Positions 22,538 to 33,900 of a DNA stretch of 64,000 bases are shown piece by piece; positions within the stretch are counted from its first letter, which is position 1; each line of letters starts with the position of its first letter. Source of the stretch: Epiperipatus broadwayi (lineage: Eukaryota > Onychophora > Udeonychophora > Euonychophora > Peripatidae); the NCBI GenBank assembly GCA_028023455.1, contig JAQFVV010006271.1:2439335-2503334 (forward strand). The letters run 5' to 3'. The notes below the pieces were generated by a model. That model was not told the origin of the DNA, ran no database searches, and saw only the letters and a list, made by a program, of their open reading frames with translations. The translations under genes and the position numbers were made by a program.

Positions 22538-23142
22538 TGTACAGCCACCATAAGTACTACAATCGGGGGTAAAGATGGTCAGACCAACAGACATAAAAGC
22601 AATTCACAAATAAGGTTTTATAAACTAAATACAGACTTTATTTGCTGCAAGTTACTAATAGTAATATTTACTAACAAGCTTAATATATTTACAATTTATA
22701 CATATTACTTACGAATGCCAACGAGGCGTATAATAAGGCCGATGTAGTCTGTACAGTCCCTAGGTCAAGTTTGATACCTTCAGTGGTGGAGTTCACTAGA
22801 CTTCCGTAGTCCTCATTACACTCGGATACAATTATCTTCTCTAACATGAACAGCTCTCACGATGCGAGTGTGTAAAAAAGACCTCTATTTTTCTTATCTT
22901 CGAGTTTTTATATATTTCCATGGAATGTGGAATGTTCTAGAATATAACTAATTATAATTGTTCTTTATCTTTTAATTAATCACTTAATTCTCAATCCGGT
23001 AACGCGTATCATTTATTTTATCTCTAATTACGCTATTTCTTGAGTTCTAAATATGCACATATAAATTCGGTAACGCATATAACTTATTATATCTTTAATT
23101 AATCACGCTATTTCTTAGTTCTAAATATGCACATATAAAGCA
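22538..23142 (-). repeat. LTR of small LTR retrotransposon (5' LTR, minus orientation)
   Basis: Starts TGTACAGCCACCATAAG and ends ACATATAAAGCA. Homologous to 20748-21314, with an extra stretch near 22800-22840. Its right part repeats the pattern 'TAATTA..C.CTATTTCTTGAGTTCTAAATATGC' two or three times. No clear target duplication is visible flanking the element. Confidence 0.72.
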
Positions 23143-26091
23143 ATAAGTAACCATTTGGTTTTTTTTAACTTATCATTTCAAATTGAAAACTTGATCAACA
23201 TGTCTAGTTCATGAAGTTACTTATAAATTGTTCCAAAAACTACTATGCACACACACAAAAAAATCAAATGAAATAAGAATTCCTGTTTTAATTTTATATA
23301 TTTTACATTTTCTAGAAAGTAGAAGGATTTCTTGTCATTAATTATTAACTCTATAATTTGTATAAACTTCCACAGATCATCAAATATTGCCACAAACTTT
23401 CTCAATTAATTAACTCAAACGTTTTGAGCAAATCAATAAAAACAACATATAAATCATACATGTGTCACACAATATTTTTCTTGCATTTATCTAGTTACAA
23501 TAACAGCAACAAAAGTTTATCTGTAGTGCATTTTCATTCTCCAAATCACGGCTAGTTCTGCTGCAACGAACTAATCATCTCTCTATGCAAACAATTTAAA
23601 AAGAAAAGAATGTATTTGTTTTAATTGATAAGAATGGTAGTGCATATATATTTCAGCTTTATCACTTTTATTCTTATGAATTGTAATAATGAATGCTTTT
23701 ATAGGTTACATTATCATATTTTATCATATCCTGAAAATTTTTATTTGTTTTGCAATAAACATTGGATTTATTGAGAATATTTTCTAAAAGTCTAAATATT
23801 ACCAATAGATAAAAAAATTGACCATCTTTGTACATATTTAAGTTGAGTACTATTTTTATTAAATGCGTTAGAAGTGACTAACAATCCATCACAATAGCAA
23901 CTTATTAATTAAATACTACATTACTACATTATATATGGTGTTAAGTTAGATGTATACTTATACAACATTACTTATTATAGTTTAATATACAAAACAGAGC
24001 AATCCAAAATTACTTTTTTTCTGATAAGAATGGAAATAAGAGTGAATTTCAAACTCAAAACAGTTATAATAGCAAAAATAATAGTGTAAAACTTTAATAA
24101 AAATAGATAAAAGACTTCTACTTTTATAAATGTTTGCAATTAATATGCAGAAGTTAAATAATCATTCACAGAAATAAATATATATAAATGAAAGCAAGAT
24201 CATCAAATTTCATGGCCCATGAAAATATAAGTATATACTTCTGCGTTTCCTTATCAGAAAAATCACAAACAAAATAGTAAAATAGAATATAATTAAGTAT
24301 TACTAATCTGGGGATTGAAGGTGATATTTAACTCTGTAATGTTTTACTTGCCTCACGTTGTCTAAAGAATAGAAAATTCTTGTAATATAATTTAAAAAAG
24401 AAAATTATTGTTAGTATTTTAGATACGCAATAAAAACCATGAAGATCTGAGTATAATATTTATGTGAATTATCACATATACCAGCCACTTTTTAAATATA
24501 ATAGAATCCATTATAAAAGAAAACTGTTTACAAGTAAGTGTTAAGTAGCTAGAATCATTTATATTACATTGAAACGACATTTATAAACGTTTTTTTTGTT
24601 TTTGTCATTATACCCATGTTCATTAGCTTTCTTTATTCATGGCACTATTTAGATGTGTGCTCCCATTAAACGTTTGAATTTCAATTTAGCTTGATAGAGA
24701 TAAATATAATAAAAAATAAAAAATGTAATTTTGGTTCACATTTGAACATTTAAGAAAGAAAAATATTATTAATAGTATTAAATAAAAGAAAATCATTCAA
24801 GAATTTTGACCAAGTTCATAATTAAATTACATTACTACAAATAAATGCAAGATAAGTATGTAAAAGCAAATACTCATGAGAAATGATTATGATAAAGGAC
24901 TAAGAAAATGTGCATTATAATTAAACACGCATTGTAATTATTTGTCTTACATGTATATTGATAAGCATTGATTTGTGGTAAATAATTTTATTGTAACAAT
25001 TCTTTTACGATAGTTTTATATTTCGTTAACGAAAGTTCAAAATGAGTAAACAGTTGATGTCAAAAATATTAGTCTATTTTTTTAATGATCCATAAAATCT
25101 AACGGACAGATTTAATAAGGAAAGGTCTTAAATACCAAAATCAGATGATAACATTTTTTTTACTTGTTTGATATTTATTGTTTTATTGCCAATATTATAA
25201 CTATTTTTGTTTAGCTACAATTGTTAATAAAGCAGTGTTGTTTTATTGAAAATGTTTTTTTTCTTAACACACCCATTATATGTGTTTAAGTGTATCAGTG
25301 TTATTAGATAGAGTGGAGAGTGGTGGGTCGTGTAAAAGTCTGTGCTTATATACCCTATAGATTACATATATAGACACAGGTACATAATAAGCCTGTGTTT
25401 CAGTTATTAAAACGTTATAATATATAAGCTTATTTCTAGATCGCATATCTTAATACTAACTATAATTTACAAGTCAGATTCATAAATAATTTTAACGTAG
25501 CTGTAATCATTGCCCAGTCTTTTGCACTCTCGATCATTTAAAAAATGAAAACATTCGTCTACCCCATCTCTTTCCACGTTCTTAAATGTTAAATAAATCA
25601 AGCATCAATTCTACAAAAGTGAGAACTTTTTATATTGACAGCGATTTTTTGGAATTTTTATGTCAGTTTACAATTTCAAACAACGAAATCAAATGAAATC
25701 TTAATAATTTAAACAAATCTGTAAATAAATCATAGCTATTAAATATATACAAAGTAAGTCTGAATATGTTACTTAAATTTAATAATTATGATTTATTTAT
25801 GAACTTATTAGAATTTAATCTGATAGTTTATTTAAAACTGTAAGCTGACTTGACTAATAATTACATCATTGCTAAAACAAAAGCAGTTGCCATTTTTCAT
25901 TTGATTAAGGAATCGGTATTATAGCAAGAAAATCCGCATGTTTAGGCATCCGACTAGTGAATTATAGTATAGTATTTAGTCTTATTTGGTCAGAGAATAA
26001 GTTTATATATTCCAAAGTGTTATTTATTTCATAATCGCGATATATTACAATTAAAGATATTAGAATTTATATATGCATTGTGTATACTTAC

Positions 26092-26255
26092 AAAACATGC
26101 TGCTGGTCCATTGAGTCCCATGGCACAAGTAAAACTTGGTGTTGGTAAATTATAGTTTGAACCCATATGAGTTGTGTTTCTTAAATAATCTTGGCAAAGA
26201 GATGGATTAATTAGAGCCACTTCGATTGCCTTTAACACATTTGATGTAGGACTAT
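26092..26255 (-). CDS. Serine protease homologue, penultimate exon
   Basis: 164 bases, phase 1 in and phase 0 out. Acceptor ATTATCTTAG ends at 26256 and donor GTAAGT begins at 26091. Encodes NSPTSNVLKAIEVALINPSL, then CQDYLRNTTHMG, LPTPSFTCAMG and LNGPAACF, which matches the strand-loop region before the catalytic Ser in S1 proteins (two conserved Cys visible, plus the Cys just before the GD motif). The position equal to specificity residue Asp189 is Ala (PAACF instead of KDSCQ). The LR.T..G..Y.L..SF.CA pattern resembles arthropod clip-domain protease homologues. Confidence 0.9.
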
Positions 26256-27829
26256 CTAAGATAATAGTTAAAGCAGCATTTTATATTGATAATAACTTTG
26301 AATTGAAATAATAATAAAAATATTTAGAAAAGTAAAATAAGATTAATAAGTACATTCCGAGACTGAGATCTATATTAGTTAAATTATAAAGAGTTGCTTT
26401 TTTAAACAATCTTTTAAAATTATTTCAGAGCAAATAATTATTATTATAATTTGTAGACAATCGCTTTAAAAAAATTCGGAAAACTTTTATAGAACAATAT
26501 AGAAAGAAAGTTTTTTGTAAATGCATAAAAATATCACAAAGTAAATATTATTCACTATAATATCAGAAGGAAATTTTAAAATGATCAATTCCTGCTTTGC
26601 AATGAAAACATTTCATGGAATACTTATATTGGATTTGTAACGATAGGGCTGCAGCAATGAAAGAAAGAATAGGGCTTAATAGCATGCGAAAGAATACTGT
26701 AAAAATATATATGTTTAACATAATATCTGAAATGGATTCAACTCATAAATAGGTATTATTATATTCCTATATCTGATGACTTTCAAAAAAAAAAAAGTTT
26801 TGAACATTTGTTTGGTTTCGAGTAGAAATTAAAATATTTTTCAGGAACCAAAAATCAACCTTAAGTGAATATTTTAAAAATCATTTTTAACTTGTAAAGA
26901 TGTCTACTTGGCTGATATATTTTCACTAATAAACGATTTTAATTTATAAATGGAGATTAAATCAGATTAACTTTTTATTTTTAGTAATTAAATAGAAGCT
27001 TTTATTTATTTTTTTTAAAAAACTAGAATTCTGGTCAAACAAAGTTAAACAGAATTATTTCGATATGTTTACACCATTTGCATCGAAATTTAAGAACAAA
27101 AATATAGGAGGAAAATTCCAATATATGTCAAGGTATATAAAGCCATTTATTAACAGTAAAAAAAAACAATTTATTTATTTTCTGTCTAAAATATATTTTA
27201 TTAGGCAATATGTAAGTCATAAATCCCTTCAAAAAATGTAAGTCAAATAATTTTATTTTATTAGAAGAAAAAAAGAGTTAATTGTCAACAGACAAACATT
27301 TGGAGATAATTTTTAAAGACAATTAAAAAGTTTGATCTAAATTTTGTTTTCAAATTCAGGACGAATGACGACTTATTTAGCAGGAGGAGGATTTTGGAAT
27401 AATAATTATTACAAAAAACAAATCTGAAATCGACTTGATATAGGTTTAGCAATAAGGGTGACATTAAATAATTCCATTAAAAAACATTAATACGTTACTA
27501 GAATACTGACAACAACGAGTCATTAAATATCATTAATTTTATTTCTTAATTATTACCCTTTGATTTTTTATTAAAATTATAATTTTATTGAATATATATA
27601 TTTTTTTAAGTAGGAGATTGAAAGAAATATAAGTAATTTTTTTTAGCGATTATTACTTTTTGAAAGAATCAGTTTTTCTTGATTAATGCAAAAAAACAAC
27701 AGCATCCTTTTATTATAGTTAATTCTATTTTGTTATATTACAAATATAGCATTTTTATAACATTTGAATCTGGTACTAGTATAAACAAATTTGTTCGGTC
27801 ATAAAGGTTGAGAAATATGGATCTAAAAC

Positions 27830-28384
27830 ATTGTAGCACTGAGATAAATATTCTTCAGAACCTTATAATATTCCAGCTCTATATTCTGATAATCCTAATT
27901 CTTTACTCACCAGCTTATAGAACCAAATGCTTTTCCATAACATATAAATCCAAAGCATAAGGGCAATTTACATTTATTTGTTCTTTTTATAATTTCTTTT
28001 AATATTTGGATGTAATTCACTGTTAAATTTCAAAGTTTGCTATAAATGAATTGTAATCATCTTGGTAAATTTTTCTATAACATTGACAGAATACTTTATA
28101 GAGTTTAATTTTTTAATCTTCTTTTTTATCTTTTTAAATACTAATATTTCTACTGCATTATTCCAATAAGATGATACATCTTAACCATCTAAATATTTTG
28201 TATAATACTTTGCCAATATTATTTCTATTTAATTAACTGATTATTTTTAGATAACAATTATAATTCCACCATTTTCTAAAGCTTTTCTCTTCTTCATAGA
28301 GTTAATTGATGTTTTACTTCTTTTTTTAGCATGCTAGTACTGAGTATTGACTGGTTTGTGCATTAAATAAATAAGCTACATATG
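27830..28384 (-). pseudogene. Decayed RTE-type LINE reverse transcriptase
   Basis: Read on the minus strand with several stops and shifts: LAKYYTKYLDG, SSYWNNAVEILVFKKIKKK, KYSVNVIEKFTKMITIHL, then LPLCFGFICYGKAFGS and LEYYKVLKNIYLSATMF. These correspond in order to the RTE/BovB-like RT block with W-N-A..ILL.KKGD, the 'Y K L F T K' block, motif A (FVDYEKAFDS) and the following helix. It is the same element as 29400-30075, from which it is separated by an inserted ~545-base sequence. Heavily mutated, so old. Confidence 0.7.
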
Positions 28385-28935
28385 TGTATGCATAATTGAT
28401 TAATAGAAAAGTCATTTGTAGTCACTATACAAATAATGAACAAGCCTAATAATTAAAATTATGCAAATTACCAATTTAATCTGGATATACTAATTTGCAT
28501 TACGGACAATAATAAACTGTTTATGCAAATTAGTAGAGCTATCAAAATGTTAGCAAAACTTTAATGTGAGGAGACAGAGAGAGTAAAAGAGCAGTTTAAT
28601 GCTAAGTATCATGAGAGAAGTTAGGTGCTTGCAATATGTGCAATCTGTGAGTAGTGAAAATTGTTGAGTAAAGAGTTATAGTGAAAAGTTAATGACTAAG
28701 ATTTAACAGAGTAAAATAAAGCATTGTAATATAAATATGCAGGATTATTGTTCAGCCCTAGAAAGAACTGTGTCTGCATAATTAAAACTAATTTAATTTG
28801 TGGAATTCGGCCAGCAAGCCGCTAGTTGAAAATAATAACCACTTATTAATAGTATATATACACTGAATAATAAACTGGTTATTAAGTTATTAAAATCTTT
28901 TGTGTATTATTTTTAAAATAATTAATAATTGTACC
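28385..28935. mobile_element. Non-coding insertion inside the RTE LINE, with three octamer motifs
   Basis: Roughly 550 bases between the endonuclease-side and RT parts of the LINE with no LINE coding resemblance. It holds three exact 10-mers ATGCAAATTA (28461-28470 plus, 28500-28491 minus, 28523-28532 plus) and a relatively GC-rich stretch (GGAATTCGGCCAGCAAGCCG, 28802-28821). It could be a solo LTR or other small element; edges are approximate and no target duplication was found. Confidence 0.4.
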
Positions 28936-30080
28936 CGTATCTTAGATTAAAACTGGCCTTATAAATATTAACTGGACAATTAGAATTTGCACTATCGAAA
29001 TACTTTGTTTTCTTGTTCTTGGTTACTATATAATTTTTTTTATAAATCTCTTTCATCTATCTCATGATGTTATCATTAAATTTTTCTTTTTAAAACTCAA
29101 TACTAAGATGCTATTTTAAACTTTTGAAATTTATATTCTTTTATCTATAATTCTTTTCCAATTTACAATTATATTTTTTTAAATAATGTTATCAAGTAAT
29201 CAATGTATTCTTTTACAAAACACTAGATTGTCAAATATTTAAAAATAACTTCTTAAAAATCATATTTTTTTCGGTTTTTCATACAGGGATTTATCTCAAT
29301 AAAAAATTTGCTGGCAAATTATTTGTTTTTGACCTAGCTATCTACTTTGTAATTCTTAATTTTATATCAGTTATCTTCTTAATGATTTCATGTCTAAATC
29401 ATCTTCAAAATGTGTTAATATTTTAAAACAATTTGCAACTTTTAATTGAAATTTATCCGAATGTTACTGAAAATTGTGAATATTAATTGCTAATATTATT
29501 TTTTTAAATATTCTTTCTCTCACTAGTTCTACATTAACACTCACTAATCAATGATCATTTTGTGTTTTAACTGAATTGAAAATATTCTAATCTTAAAATA
29601 CATATTTTCTCTTTATCAAAATATAATCCAATTCTGTTGTGTCTTAGCATTTTTGTCAAATAAATAATTGTTACTTCCATTACTGTAATCAAATTTATCT
29701 GACACCTTCATTTTTCATTCGTTTACTAATTGTAGCCTTAAAGATTCCCACCACAATTTTTAAACTTCGGTTTGATCAAAAGCATTTTGTGAGTTCTTAT
29801 AAAAATCTTCTACTTCGTCACAATGAGAACCTGGGCGGACATCAACCTGAATCATTTGCATTTGGTCTTTCATTAATTTGAATAACTAATTTTGCCATTC
29901 TGTCTGATACACCATCCACCTCCATGATATTGTTTCTTCTACTTTTAATTTATAATGAATGTCACTCCACTTGTGCTTTCAATATTTGTGTCCTTGTAGT
30001 AAAATACATGCCCATATTTAAATCAAATGTTTATCCATTTTTAATTTTATAAATATTAGACCGTTGTTTTGGCAAATCGA
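28936..30080 (-). pseudogene. Decayed RTE-type LINE endonuclease region
   Basis: On the minus strand, from about 30070 down: MYFTTRTQIL, then EVDGVSDRMAKLVIQINERP, DEVEDFYKNSQNAFDQ and TTELDYILIKRKYVF. These match, in order, the apurinic-type endonuclease of RTE/BovB-like LINEs (I.EV.R.SDRIM...; DEE.E.FY..L...I; ELDYILV..R). Stops and frameshifts are frequent. From 29400 to 28936 similarity fades. Confidence 0.65.
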
Positions 30081-30540
30081 GTATCTTTTATTTTTTACTT
30101 AAAAATATTATGCAGTTTTAAATACATAAACATAATGACAACAAATGCTATTTGCAAATTGAGATCAAGAAATTCTTAACACTTTTTGTTTTAGTCATAA
30201 ATTGCTGCATTGGCTGGTAACTTTACATCCTTCTGGGAATATCTAACATTTATGTGATTTATCTATTAAAAATATTCGTATATGCACATTCATCCATCCT
30301 TCACTAAAACTCAGCTGATACCTCAGTTAGAAACTAACAGGCAACTGAGATATTTTTATCAAGTTTCTTGATTTTAAACTCAGCAATAAAATGCCTTAAA
30401 CTCACTATTCAGATTTGTGTATGGCAGTTAGAAGCCCAACAAGGTTTGTTTACTACGTGAATAATAATATAGTTAATGATAAACGTTTTCATATATATAT
30501 ATAATAAATAAAATATCCGTTAATTAAAAACAATATTGTA

Positions 30541-30977
30541 ATTATAATTGAAATAATATTTTTAATGGTTTACAAACAATTACAAACAATCCTTAAATCT
30601 GCAGAAGTACTTTCGGTTACTTTCTAACCTGCCTCAACTGCCATTAAATTCAAAAACAAAAGTGGAAGCAAACGTCATCAATTCAAATTCCACGAATCTC
30701 GTATTTTAATGTTAGAAGCTTGTCGATTTATTAAATGCGTTTTATTCCTGTTTATAAAAATTGCCTATTTAATTTTTCTTTTACTATGATTTCTCTCTTC
30801 ATGAAGAATTTTCACATTTTCAAAATTAAATTTAAATTGATGACATTTGCTTCCGCTTTTGTTTTTGAATTTAATGGCAGTTGAGGCAGGTTAGAAAGTA
30901 GCCGAAAGTACTTCTGCGGATTTAAGGATTGTTTGTAATTGTTTGTAAACCATTAAAAATATTATTTCAATTATAAT
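30541..30977. mobile_element. MITE with ~150-base terminal inverted repeats, TA target
   Basis: 437 bases. Ends are ATTATAATTGAAATAATATT and its reverse complement, each flanked by TA (30539-30540 and 30978-30979). The arms stay nearly identical for about 150 bases, through AACAATTACAAACAATCC, AACCTGCCTCAACTGCCATT and GCAAACGTCATCAATT (left), with only a few differences. TA flanks and TIRs point to a Tc1/mariner-type non-autonomous DNA transposon. No ORF. The right end runs directly into the (TA)n that flanks the next TG...CA repeat. Confidence 0.8.
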
Positions 30978-30990
30978 TATATATATATAT

Positions 30991-33900
30991 TGTGACCTCT
31001 TATTTAGGTCCCTGTATTAAATAATCCAAAATTTTAAATCATAATAATATATCTGGCATGAAAATCTTAATAAGTGGCTTTAAATAAAGACTGTTAAATG
31101 TGCTTGAGTGGAGAAGAGGTTTCAAACCCAGTATATGCTTTAATTAGGGATAAAATAATAATTTTATCAGTATTATTATTATTAACTAGGAGATAAATAT
31201 TGCTATTTTTATTATTGTTGAATAGAAATTGAAATAAATAAACAAATAAATTAAATTTATTAAGTCTTGTAAAATAAATGGTTATAGTCAATTCCTTAAG
31301 CATATTTTTTTGTAGTGAATCCAAAACTGCCTTGCATATTGTGAGTAGTTGTTTAAAATAAAGGTAGAGGGGGTAATATTAATATATTCACACTAAGATT
31401 ATTGGTCAATTTGTTGCCACAATGCTTTGAAATAAAAACTATATATGATTTAACAAAGTTGTAGGGGGGGGATGATTAAGAAAAAGAGAACTAAAAACAA
31501 TAGACTTTGATTCTACTCTTATAAAATAAGGAAAAAAAAACTGAAAAATCAAAAAAAATCGGAATTTAATTGAATAATGATTATAGTATATTGTTATCTA
31601 AAATGATGGAATAAAAATCTCAAAGCCTTGCTGTCGTTTTAAACACTGCTTCCATTGATTGATGGTTCCTGAAAGTTATACTGGAAAATAGAAATGAAAG
31701 CCATGTGGAAAAGTCCTTACCTAAATAAAGATTACTTCAGATACAGAACAATTCAAGAAAATGTAAGAAATTATTTTTATATTATTGATATTGGTTAATT
31801 TTCAGATTTTAAAATGATGCATAAATTATTTGGACTTAGAAGAAAAAGTTGACAATGTTGATTTTCACGCTTTTATTATTGTTATTTAGTAGAAAACTAC
31901 GCATGCTTGTAAATTAAAATCTCAAGAAAAAAATAATTCAAGATAATTTCGAAGAAAAGTATTATGATATATATATGGTAAATAAATCAAAAGTCATTTT
32001 ATATCATATAATTTTAATAAAGTTAAAAGATAATTAAGTGATTTTATTCTCAATTCTTTCTTAAGAAATAAACACTCATTTGCTAATTTTTCTTTAGCAC
32101 CAATTTTGTGTAATGATAGGAATGGAAAATTACAGATTCATTAAAATGCTAAGGATATCGTATTTATAATTGGATAAATTCATCTTAATAGTGTTAAACA
32201 ATTATTACTTTGCAATGGAAATGTAATTAAATAAATATTTACTTATAAAAGTTTTCTGTGCAATGAGTATAAATAAGATTTTAATAAAATGTTTGAAAAA
32301 TGTCCAAATTACTTAAAGTTGTTACATATATTACCGTGGAAGAAAAGAACAGAATCAATAAATGTATTTAAAAAGTTTGTTTTCAAGATCATAATAACCT
32401 ATAAAGTTATTAAGGAAAATTATCTACAGAAAAGTAAATAAAGCAATATGTTTAATTGTGTTACACTTGGAAGTATATGAATATTAGTTCTCTATGCCGA
32501 AATTGAAGATAATAATCATAATATATATATATGTATGAGTTACTTATGAACAATTACTCATTATATCAGTATCTGGATCATTCTGCTCAAAAGGAGGGGA
32601 CAAACTGTGAAGTGAGAAAGAGAAAATACAATGGGAGAAAATGTTTGTTTATTTTTATTTATGGCCTAGATCTATTAGTGTAATATGTGTTTGTAAGGTA
32701 TTATTTCAGAAATTCTCTTTTTATTTATTTATTGTAGTATAAAATATATATGGAGTTAAAGAGAAAAAGATGTGTAAAATATATACATCTATTACATGTA
32801 TTTTTATTTTTCCAGCTGAGGGAAAACATAATATTATATATATCATTCATCTAGACAGAGAAAAAGAGAGATTTATTTCTCATATTTTTTTTTAAACAGA
32901 TGTTTAATATTTTATTAAAGGGTGAACATACAGACATTTTTGTCAAAGATATACTATAATGACCCAATTATTTTCTTATATAAAAGAAAAATTGATCTAA
33001 ACCTTTTTCATTTCTTAATTTTGCATAGAAATGAACATGTCCACTTTGAATATAAATGCAGGTTGATCTTTATTGTTTACATGCAGGGTGCTTGCTATAA
33101 CAAAAGCATAATTGGTTATTTTAAAATAATTAATGATTCATTTGACATATATTTTGGTTGGTCTATTAATACATTCATAGTTTCTGCATTGTGAAATGGA
33201 ATATTTATATTTCCACTTTTATTGTTGGTGTTGTTTTACCTTGCTATAGTATTGAGAAGGATTTGTGATAGCTTTTAGCTGATAGGATGTGCTACATAGA
33301 ATGGCATCAAATAGATTAATATTAATATTGAGCATGGGCTGATGGAGAATCACCCATTGCTGATTCCATGAGAGGATAGTATGGTAGAGGCTGAGTAATA
33401 ATTAATGCGTAGTTAGCATAATGAACCCCAAAAGAGGATATCCATGGTCTGAATTCTATTTCCCTGTGATGAGAATAAACTCACACATTTGTATACCTAT
33501 AGAGAGGTATTAGAATTAGCCATATTATTATACAACTATCATGTTGTTTTATAGAGCCTCCCTTTTTATTGTTTAATCCCTCATGAGGTTAGAGAGTTAG
33601 TTTTCCACCGTATATGGTGAGGTATAGTAGTTCAAAATCCAATAGCAAGGGTAAGATGATGTTAGATTAAGGAACACTGATCTAGCTAGAGTGTTTGCCT
33701 AATTATAATAGTGTTTTATGATGTTGTAGGATCTTCATCATTTTATAGACAGACCAAACCCAAAACCTACTTGTAATTGTAGAACTTATAGATGTAAGAG
33801 CAAGAGATGCATGTGGGCAGTGTGGATTTATCTTCATTAAGTAGTGATTTGCCAATAGATTGGTAAGATCAGTTAACTATTCAATGATTAGGTTGTGGAC

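Larger units (their letters stand above)
6312..26091 (-). other. Long intron of the serine protease homologue gene
   Basis: An intron of about 19.8 kb bounded by GTAAGT (26091-26086, minus) and TTTTTAG (6318-6312, minus), phase 0. It is filled with mobile elements: a fold-back SINE pair, an inverted-repeat element, a giant TG...CA repeat, two Penelope-like elements and a decayed LTR element, each listed separately. Apart from those, 7490-8500, 18450-19170 and 23150-26090 show no gene, only A+T-rich DNA. Confidence 0.75.

Noticed and set aside
32922-33194. 90-codon plus-strand frame
   Set aside because: No recognisable domain; composition is that of the surrounding A+T-rich repeat and no splice or promoter support was seen.
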